Assembly (NCBI GenBank): GCA_020747015.1
Contig: JAGTJM010000025.1
Span: 124,001-188,000 of the forward strand
Direction: 5' to 3'
DNA: 64,000 bases
Source: Pyrenochaeta sp. MPI-SDFR-AT-0127
Taxonomy: Eukaryota; Ascomycota; Dothideomycetes; Pleosporales; Cucurbitariaceae
Within the stretch, counting starts at the first letter, position 1. The number at the start of each line of letters is the position of its first letter. The position numbers and the translations under genes were made by a program. Positions 55,803-64,000 of the stretch are shown piece by piece. A model generated the notes under the pieces. That model ran no database searches. It was not told the DNA's origin and saw nothing but the letters and a program-made list of their open reading frames with translations.

Positions 55803-58800
55803 ATGGCGCCACCTGCGACGAAACGAAGAAAGCTGGAACACAGCGACTCAGACAGCGATTCTGAAGGAAGCTTCGCCGACTTTGATCAGGCCAATGGCGT
55901 GGGACTAAACGAAAGCGACGCAGAAGCTGCTGCCGATGGCAGTGACGCTTCCATGGACGATGCAGAGGATTTGGATGGCGATGAAGATTTGAGCGACGAG
56001 GACGAAGAGGAAAAAGAGGAAGAGGAAGGTTCTGACAACGACAAATCCGCACAAGAAACCAAACAGCCCACCTCTGGCACAAAAGCGAGCCACGGACAGA
56101 AGCAGCCCAAAAGATCTGTCGCAACCCTCCAAGATGGCGTCTACACGGCCGAGACATTCAAGTCCAACCTCTTCAAGCTTCAAGTAGACGAACTGCTGGA
56201 ACAAGTCAAGCCAAAGTATGGGAAGAAGGAAGCACCGGCCGAAAATGCCATGCGGACACTCAAAAGCATCATTGAGCAGATACCAAGTCGCGACCCGCTA
56301 CCAGTACGCACATGGCCTAGATATTGGTACCCTATGCTAATCAACTTCAGATCCCCGAAGCTGAGAAGACTCTCAGGTCTGCTGGTGTATCGATCCCGTT
56401 TCCCAACCCTCGCCCTCCCAAGGACGCAATGTACAAGCTGCAATACGAGCGGCCCGCGAGCGTGAATGCGACCGGTAGCTACCCGCTCAAGACTGCGACA
56501 CGATCCGAAGACGGTCTGTCCATTGATCTCGTTGTTACCATGCCCACTGCCCTCTTTCAGGACAAGGACTACCTCAATCATCGATTCTTCTACAAGCGCG
56601 CATACTTCCTGGCCTGCCTAGCCGCTGGAATTAAGGCTTCAAAGCATCACAATTTCGACTTGTCATTTGACTGTCTGAACGGAAATCAGCTCCAGCCCAT
56701 TATTATTGTGCGACCAAGTGGCAGTGGTGATGCAGAAGACTTTTCGAGTTCCAAGTGTCAGATCAAGATTCTGGTAGCTTTGCCAGAGAACACCTTTGCG
56801 CATAGTAAACTCCTTCCAAGCTCTAATTGTGTACGCCCGAAAGGAAGCGAAGAGGATACATCCGTCAAGAAACTTCTCCCTACTCCGTTCTACAACAGTA
56901 CGCTGCAGTCGGATGCCAATATCACTGCATACCTTAAGCTACTCCACGGTACTGCATCCAAGACCGACGCATTCAAGGATGCCTGCATTCTCGGTCGCGT
57001 TTGGTTGAAGCAGCGTGGATTTGGAAGCCAATTACGTAAAGGAGGTTTTGGTAATTTTGAATGGGCTGCTATCATGGCCCTTCTCTTACAGCCAAACGCA
57101 GCAACCGGCACACAGTCGCTCTCCTCAGGATACAGTAGCTATCAGCTCTTCAAAGCGACGCTGCAATTCTTGTCACGAGGAGATCTGACGAAGAAGCCTT
57201 TCATTTTCCAGGCTGTTAACATCATCATCCCGAAGACTGAGAATGTGCCCGTCGTGTTCGATGGACCGCGAGGCCAGAATATTCTATTTAGGATGACGCA
57301 GTGGTCTTATGCACGCCTTCGAGTCGAGGCAAAGGCCACTGTTGACATGCTCGGTGATTCTCTTTTCGATCAATTTGACTCGGCGTTCATTCTTAAGACA
57401 GAGTTACTGAAGTATAGATATGATGCTACGCTCGAAATACCCCTATCAGCATTCGACTTTTCGTCAACGGACGAATCCATCGATGAGAAACTTACCAACA
57501 TTTGCCGGAAGATGTATAGCACTTTGACCCGCGCCCTCACTGATCGAGTTACGGCAATATCATTTACGCTACCAGAACAGGAGAATTGGTCGATTACTTT
57601 GCGGCGGCCCCAGGAAAAGCAGCAAAAAAGCATACTTGTCAACTTTGCAACAAATCCAGCGAACGCCAATCGAACTATAGACCATGGACCATCTGCAGAG
57701 AACAAACCAGAGGCTGCTGCCTTTAGAAAGTTCTGGGGTGAGAAGGCTGAGCTTCGACGCTTCAAAGATGGCAGCATTCTTGAGAGCATCGTTTGGTCCC
57801 ATAAAGATACCTCCATTTCTGTTATTGAACAGATTGTCTTATACGTTCTCAAGCAACATTTAGGAGTGGAAACTGGAGAGCACGTGCATTTTACAAGCGA
57901 TGCGTTCGCCAACCTTGTAACTGCTGGCCGGGTCCAAGGAGCATCAAGCGTTGCGCCTTTTCAACCGATCATGAATGCTTTTGCAGCCATGGAAAAAGAC
58001 ATTCGCGATCTCGAAGACCTCCCACTTCAGCTACGTCATATTCGAGGCGCGGATTCACAACTTCGATATGCCTCCATCGAGCCTCCTACTGCTGGACACA
58101 CCCCTGCATCAGTTGTGCTGCAATTTGAAGGCTCTGGGCGTTGGCCTGACGATCTTTGCGCTATTCAGCGAACCAAGGTAGCTTTCCTACTAAGGCTGTC
58201 TGAACTACTGTCAAAGCTTGAGTCGGGCTATGTTAATCGTGTCGGCCTTGAGAACCCATCACAACCGGCGCAGAACCAAGCATTTCTGGATGTTACAGCT
58301 TCAGCGGGTTTCACTTTTCGGGTTCGCATATATCACGACAGAGAGGTCACACTGTTCGAGCGGCAGCTCAAGGATAAGACTCTCGATGCACCGTCCCGTG
58401 AATCTGCTGCTACGTCCCTCGCCTTATACAAACGTGAGTTTGTTCAGTCGCCACTACACTCGCAGGTTTTGCAAACACTGTGCACTCGCTTCCCGGCGCT
58501 CTCACCCTCAATACGGTTGACCAAACGATGGTTTGCATCACATCTCCTAACCCCACACTTCGCACCCGAACTTATCGAACTGCTCGTTATACGCACATTC
58601 CTCCAACCACATCCTTGGCCTATTCCCTCCACAGCAACTACCGGTTTCCTGCGAACGCTGTCATGGATCAGTCGTTGGGACTGGCGGCACGTTCCACTCA
58701 TAGTTGACTTCTCATCGAATTTTTCCACCAACCCTGCAGAGCTCGAAAACTCGAGTTCGCAAAAAATGAAGTCCGAGGATTTCGACAAGGTGCAAACGCG

Positions 58801-59467
58801 ATTCGAAGCTTGGCGTCGTATTGATCCGGCTATGAATCGCGTTGTGCTTTTCGCAGCCACGAACTTAGACGTGGAGGGCACGACATGGACGGACAAAGCG
58901 AAGCCAGAAAAGGTTGTTGCTGCGCGCTTGACAGCACTGGCGAAGGCTGCCACGCAAGCTATCCGAGCGGACGAAGAACGACTTTTGCATCGCATCAACC
59001 ATGGAAGTGGTGCTCAAGCCAAAGACATTGTTGATCCAGAATCGCTATTCGTTACAAATGTCGCCGAATACGACGTCGTCATCACCATCAATCACAAGCA
59101 CACCCTCAAATCCTCATCCAAAAATCGCAAGTCAGGTAGCATACAGTTCAAGAATCTTGATCTTCAAAAATCAGCTCAGCCCTCGGCATCTACAATCCCA
59201 CTTCCGCAACTCTTTGCCCAGGAGCTGCTAGATATCTATGGCGATGCTGTGCTCTGGTTCTGGGACCCAGAGGCCCTGGACAGGATTGTTGGGTTGTGGA
59301 ATCCAGTTGTTACGGGTCAGAGAAGCTGGAAGGTCAAGCCTGGGTGGAATAGTAAGCCAATAAAGAAGAAGGATGGTGTCGATATCAAGGCTAATAGAGC
59401 AGCTATTGTGCATGAAATCAGGCGGTTGGGCGGGGATTTGGTGAAGGGGATCGAGGTGAAGAATTAA
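55803..59467 (+). CDS. UTP22: U3 snoRNP/SSU-processome protein UTP22 (Nrap family)
   Basis: Two exons, 55803-56303 and 56351-59467, encode 1205 residues; the intron is 47 nt. The N terminus holds a basic KRRK patch and a long acidic tract (about 20-80) typical of nucleolar proteins. The Nrap core follows: YTAETFKSNLFKLQVDELL, VSIPFPNPRPPKDAMYKLQY, SIDLVVTMPTALFQDKDYLN, RVWLKQRGFGSQLRKGGFGN, FRKFWGEKAELRRFKDGSIL and ESIVWSH. The C terminus has ALWFWDPEALDRIVGLWNP. Nrap proteins are nucleotidyltransferase-like but inactive, and bind Rrp7 within the UTP-C complex for 18S rRNA maturation. Length is close to the yeast protein. The ATG at 55803 is the first in frame. Confidence 0.93.
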
Positions 59468-59742
59468 ACATGATTTGACAATACTCTGGATAGCATTTGT
59501 AGTATTTGAAGCATCGAAGCATCGATGTGCATAGTTGGGGCGTAAAAACATCATTCTCATCATTTCAGCGGTTGTTGCATGTCTGGCAGCATACTAAGAG
59601 TACAAATGTCCAAAACAATGAATTGATAGCTATGTTCACCACGGAACAAACTCCAGACTCCAACGCTATAAGGAAAAGACGTGACACGTAAACAACAGAA
59701 GCCTTAAGTGACTCAACAAATTAACAGGATCCACATGTACAG

Positions 59743-62564
59743 TTACTCCTCAATGACTCGGCCAACGAAGCCTTCGAGACCTGCGAGGCCTTTTGCGCCC
59801 CTCTCATTACCTCCTAAGAGCCCTGGGCCTCCTCCAGGCATGACTAGAACCTTGGCCCCCAGCTCCACAAACTCTCTTGAGGCGATGAATTGGAAGGTGA
59901 CCACAGTAGCCGACGTCGAGGGGCCAGGATGGTGCTCGAGTATGTCATCTGCTTCGTCGTCAAAGCCGAAGCCGAAGGCATCCTCCTCGGAGTCGGCATG
60001 TTTGCTATTTGCCACCGCCGGGGAGGGCGAAGGATGTGTGGCAACAGAGATGACCTTGGACGAGGCCCTTACACTGGCAATGTACACGACGACTGCGCTT
60101 CCGACGCTCAGGCTTTGTACACTAGTCGCTTGCGCGCCCTCGAAGCGCACATGGATGACTCTGTGGGCCTTGGGCTCCCGCGCTGCAAGTACCATGCCTT
60201 TTCTGATCCTGTCGATTGATGGGCTCAAGATCAGGGTGCCGACGGGGACGATGCCCATGGTGCCAACCTGACCTTCGTGCAGTGTCCGGACAGGAAGACG
60301 CAGATTGCGCAGTGAAGTTATGCGGACGCGTCGCCACTCACTACGCCGATCGCGTAATGAGACATCTTGTTTCATGGTCAACGCGCCAGGGAAGGATCTT
60401 GAGGCGGGCATGGAAGACTTTCGCGTTGGTCGTCCACTGCCGCTGTCACTATCGTCCGAAGTCACATCAATTGGGTATGGACCTAGTAACATTTCGTCGC
60501 CAATTGCCAGAGTTCCATGGCGAAGATAACCTCCGATGATTGCAGAACGCTCTGTAGATGTCTTTGTTCGAACGCTGTACACATCTTCGATGTAAAACAA
60601 GTGAGAACACGATGGTGTCAATGGAGATGCCACTTCTGGTGGAACTGGAAGTTGTCGTAGGAACGCGTGCAGTTTAGTGATGCCTGTCCCTTTGACTGCA
60701 CTAGTGAGAACGATTGGTACAGCTTTCAATGGCGATTCCTTGAGCAACTGCACCACGCCATCAGCTTCTTGTAGGTCTTCCGCAGCAATCGTGTGCAGGT
60801 CTGACTCTAGAACAGATGTTGATGGGTCGGATATGATACACGGTCTTCGACCAGCTTCTTTGAGTGCTGACAATAATCTGGAGAGTGTTTGACGTAGACC
60901 GGCCTTGGTGGCTAGGTCATACTTGGTAATAACAATCACTAAAGGCAACTCGAGGTTGAGGCAGAGCTGAATGTGGGCCTGAGACAGGTCAAGATCTGCA
61001 GCAGCAGGGCCGAGCAGGTCTTGGGAGGTGGGCGAAGCTCCAATTTTCCCCGAAGAGTCGTCCGTATTGTCTGCGGGGACACACAAGAGTGTCCAATGTG
61101 GTTGCCTGGAAGTATAAATTTAGCAAAAGCTCGTTTACTGTCAAGACGGCACTAGCGGCAAGCCTTCCTGGGAATTCACAGGGTGAAACAACCGCAGGAG
61201 GCCTTATGCTTGGGCCGACAATGGGAATGCCGCTTGCTAAGCATTGACTTGACTTACCAGCCGACAATCCCGCGAACAGTAGTCCGCCTAAATCGGGGGT
61301 GTCCTGCAGAGTCCGAGAGGAAAACCAATCTGCCGTTCACCGCAGTTTCAACTGCCGCATGTATGTCGATCCAGGAAGAGACGTCTCCAGAGCCGTAACT
61401 GATGACTTGAGTCGCAAAAGTAGCTTCATGCGTATTGACGTCGCGATAGCCTATCAACTCTTGTGTGACAGAGCTGGTCATGCCAGATGCAATCTCGTGT
61501 CTATGCTTGAGCAAGCTAAGACGGCTTTTGCCCCGCCCGTTGTCTAGCGTTGCTGTAGACAAAGTCCCTAGCAGACTTGATTTGCCAGACATGGTCGCGC
61601 CAGTTACAGACACTCGCAACTGCTCAGTCACTGCCTTAGACTCAACGCAAGATGTAGGTAACGAATCGCAATTAGCAGTAGTTAACTGCATATTGCTGGC
61701 ATGCTGCTGGGTTCTCTTCGTATGATCAATGAGGTGTTGATCTGGCCGAACAAGAGCTTCGGCGACCAATAACCTCGACAGCTGCACCTTCTGCCGGGAC
61801 ATGCCAGCATCTTCGAGCCACTCACATTCGCCGACGGGCATCATACGAAGAACCTCAACGCCACATCCTAGACATGCAGCCATGGCGCGAAGATTGTTCA
61901 AGCTCTCCTCCATCTCATCTTCCGCCAATCCCACGATTGTGCCGTCGTCGGCAACACCAATTTCATAGAGCGCACCTTTGCTCTCCTCCAAGCCCGGAAG
62001 CAGCCTTTGGGGCATTTCAGGAGTTGAGAGCCGAGCATCATCAGGGAACTGGGGGAGCACGGGCGCGGTGGATGCAGAAATGTGATAAGGGCACGATTGC
62101 TGCAGGCGCCATAGCAATTGAGTGGTTAATTGCTCGAGGCGATGCTGTTTTGACTGTGTAGATGCCAGTGGCGGTGGAGTGTTAAGTAGGAGGCCTGATT
62201 CTGACACGCTCCGACCCACAAGAGCCGGCACAGGAATGTCCAGTCGACGCATAGATCCGGATACATGATGTCCCGTGCTCACGCGTGTGAACGATCTCCG
62301 CCGCCGAAGAAGCAAGTGGAGCTTGTACTCTGTGGGGCCTTCTTGTGGCTCCGCCTCCAGTCTCGTAATGTTTGTATAGTCTCCTACAGGCGCTTCGATA
62401 CTGTGGGTCGCTCCTGCCAGGTCGGCATTATTATCAAGCGTCGAAGGAAGTGGCTTGGCTTCGAGACGAGGTGTCGGCGACCTCGCAGGATTGCCCGTGG
62501 GAGGTGTTGCCCACGGTGACGAGACGCGTGGCGGGTCGGGGTCAAACGTGAAGATAGAAGCCAT
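59743..62564 (-). CDS. GTPBP1/GTPBP2-like translational GTPase
   Basis: Two minus-strand exons, 62564-61258 and 61105-59743, encode 889 residues; the 152-nt intron is one of the longest in the window and joins VRGIVGW to QPHWTLLCVPADNT. A disordered, Pro/Ser/Arg-rich N terminus (about 100 residues) and a conserved GTPBP pre-domain (GVADDGTIVGLAEDEMEESL) precede the G domain. It shows G1 VTGATMSGKSS, G3 DSAGHPRF, G4 ITKYD and G5 TSAVKG. EF-Tu-like beta-barrel domains II and III follow (HLFYIEDVYSV, SAIIGGYLRHGTLAIGDEML, EGQVGTMGI, KGMVLAA, FQFIASREFVELGAKVLVMP). Animal GTPBP1/2 act in ribosome rescue and RNA turnover; the fungal role is not established. The tail GLAGLEGFVGRVIEE is typical of fungal members. 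Confidence 0.88.
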
Positions 62565-64000
62565 GGTGTGGTTGTGCTACACCTAGGGTACGTATTCGCA
62601 GGCCTTGTAGCGTTCGATATAGGTTTAGATAGGGTTGTCGGGGAGGCTCCCAAGTCGTGCACTACCGCTGTCGTCTACGTAATGATCTTGAGTTTGTATG
62701 TGAGTAGTGCGTCCGGAATAATTGCGATAGTAATGGAAGCATCTTGACGTGTGGAGAGTGCAAACTATGGGTGAGACTTCGTCAAGCGATAGCGGGAAAC
62801 AGCCCTGGAAAGAGCTGTGAAGCTGCCAATGTGGCGGTCAGTGATTTAGAGTAGACATCATAATGTACCAGTTCATGTGGGCTCTGCTGCAGTGATAGGA
62901 AGACGATGGTGGGATGAAATGATGGTCAAACTCGAAGTATTGAAGTCGTTAGGTTAGAGTCCCTGATGGTCAGTGCTTCGCCCGCGTGGAGTCACCTTTT
63001 TGCGGGGTATGACCCATCGATGCTCACATCTTGATTATCACAAGGAGAACGCCCTTCTGCCGCCCTTAGATGAATTGCAGTACGGGTTGCTGGTTTCTTT
63101 ACCTTTTTCATTAGTGTAAATCGGTCCCACAGCGGACTCATTGCGGAGCAACGTCATCATTCGTGAGCTAATAGGTTAATAGCCACGAACCTATTTGTGA
63201 CGGCTTGGTGTTTGGCTGCAAGAAGAGTTCGTTCATCTTGATAAGAGCCTTTATTGTACTCAATCATGTAGCAGATGAAGCTCCAAGACACAGAACTGAG
63301 GGGAGATGGTAACCAATGCTACTCCCGTACAACACAACTGTATGAAGAGTGATTCTTTTGCGAAATAGTGAAGAAGCACCAATTTGGAGAACTGTATAAA
63401 CATCAAACATGAACCTGCGCTAGAATTTACCTTGCCATCTTCACCAGACAACAACCGCTTCACCGCTTCGACTTCAGGCCCAGGCAACTGACAAGTGTCA
63501 CAATACCGCCTGCCAAAAGTGTATCAAGTTTCTTCTGGACCTCCGTCGTATGCATTAGGCGGCGGAAATGGGGGACAGTGAATGACTCTCACGCCATACC
63601 GGAATTGGGTTGAATACGAAAATCCAATTGTACAGCCACACTGGGGAGAATCAGACTAAGCCTCCTCTGTCGCTATCACGAAATTCTGCCGTCCCGGAGT
63701 CGTCGCCTCCTGGCTCACATTCCGTAAGGGCCCAATCGGCCAGGCCGACATCTACAACATTGTGCATACACCCAGCCTTTCTTCTCGCTTCTTTTGCCCA
63801 CAGCAGCGTCGACCTTCCAACGGGGAAACTGTCTCATCAGATGCAACCCATGCTCCTCATCTTAGATCGTCACGGGGGTTGCAACGGCACGATGCTTATA
63901 TTCTAGCCTAACAACGTAAGCTCACGATTTCAATATATCGATCGCTATTTCTGCAACTTGTCCCTAGAGGCGTCGACGGCCCCTGGATTTGATGAAGCGC
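62565..64000. other. Right-end region, no gene supported
   Basis: 1.4 kb beginning with the GTPase promoter. Minus-strand stretches at about 63430-63660 read protein-like in short overlapping frames, one followed by a GTAAAT donor-like site, but no start, join or family could be established. A gene crossing the right edge is possible. Confidence 0.35.

Noticed and set aside
1..64000. CRISPR arrays, rRNA genes or bacterial operons
   Set aside because: None seen; spliced genes and a type II nuclear tRNA with intron show a fungal nuclear origin.

Overview
The window is nuclear DNA of a filamentous ascomycete (Pezizomycotina; most likely Dothideomycetes). The evidence is genes cut by short GT-AG introns of mostly 46-86 nt with CTAAC/CTGAC-like branch sites, clear orthologues of yeast and Aspergillus proteins (UTP22, UBP8, SLM1, FluG), and fungal lineage-specific families (WSC receptors, AA9 LPMO, CorA-like proteins, 2EXR/F-box-like proteins). 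The genus cannot be fixed from sequence alone. All exon joins were derived by hand from reading frame, splice sites and family conservation.

Layout. 0-6.3 kb: the start of a FluG-type gene cut by the left edge, a large probably mitochondrial helical protein, and a WSC cell-wall stress receptor. 6.3-8.9 kb: gene-free apart from a relic of the last exon of a Pho85-like CDK. 9.0-16.0 kb: an accessory block in which two divergent CorA-like membrane proteins flank a kinase-like gene with a degenerate zinc finger. 17.0-19.9 kb: SLM1-like TORC2/phosphoinositide effector. 22.4-28.6 kb: a secreted AA9 LPMO, a broken hypothetical gene, a secreted type-B carboxylesterase and a small mitochondrial LEA-like protein. 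29.2-31.6 kb: tRNA-Ser(CGA) with an intron, then the SAGA deubiquitinase UBP8. 34.1-38.0 kb: a drug/metabolite-transporter-like membrane domain fused to DUF3431, and a 2EXR/F-box-like protein. 40.6-53.9 kb: a compact run of nine metabolic and transport genes. 54.6-62.6 kb: housekeeping genes (protein-L-isoaspartate methyltransferase, UTP22, GTPBP1/2-like GTPase). 62.6-64.0 kb: no gene recognised.

The most system-like stretch is 40.6-53.9 kb. It holds an MFS exporter, quinone oxidoreductase, MCT-type MFS carrier, YdeI-like protein, enol-lactonase-like hydrolase, P450, short-chain dehydrogenase, carboxymuconolactone-decarboxylase-like protein and carboxylesterase. From the third gene on, the strands alternate strictly, giving four tail-to-tail pairs with gaps of only 19-59 bp and three shared divergent promoters. 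There is no PKS, NRPS or terpene backbone gene and no transcription factor. It therefore looks like a catabolic or detoxification cluster, or half of a larger cluster. The CorA-like/kinase-like/CorA-like trio is the other candidate for an undescribed functional module.
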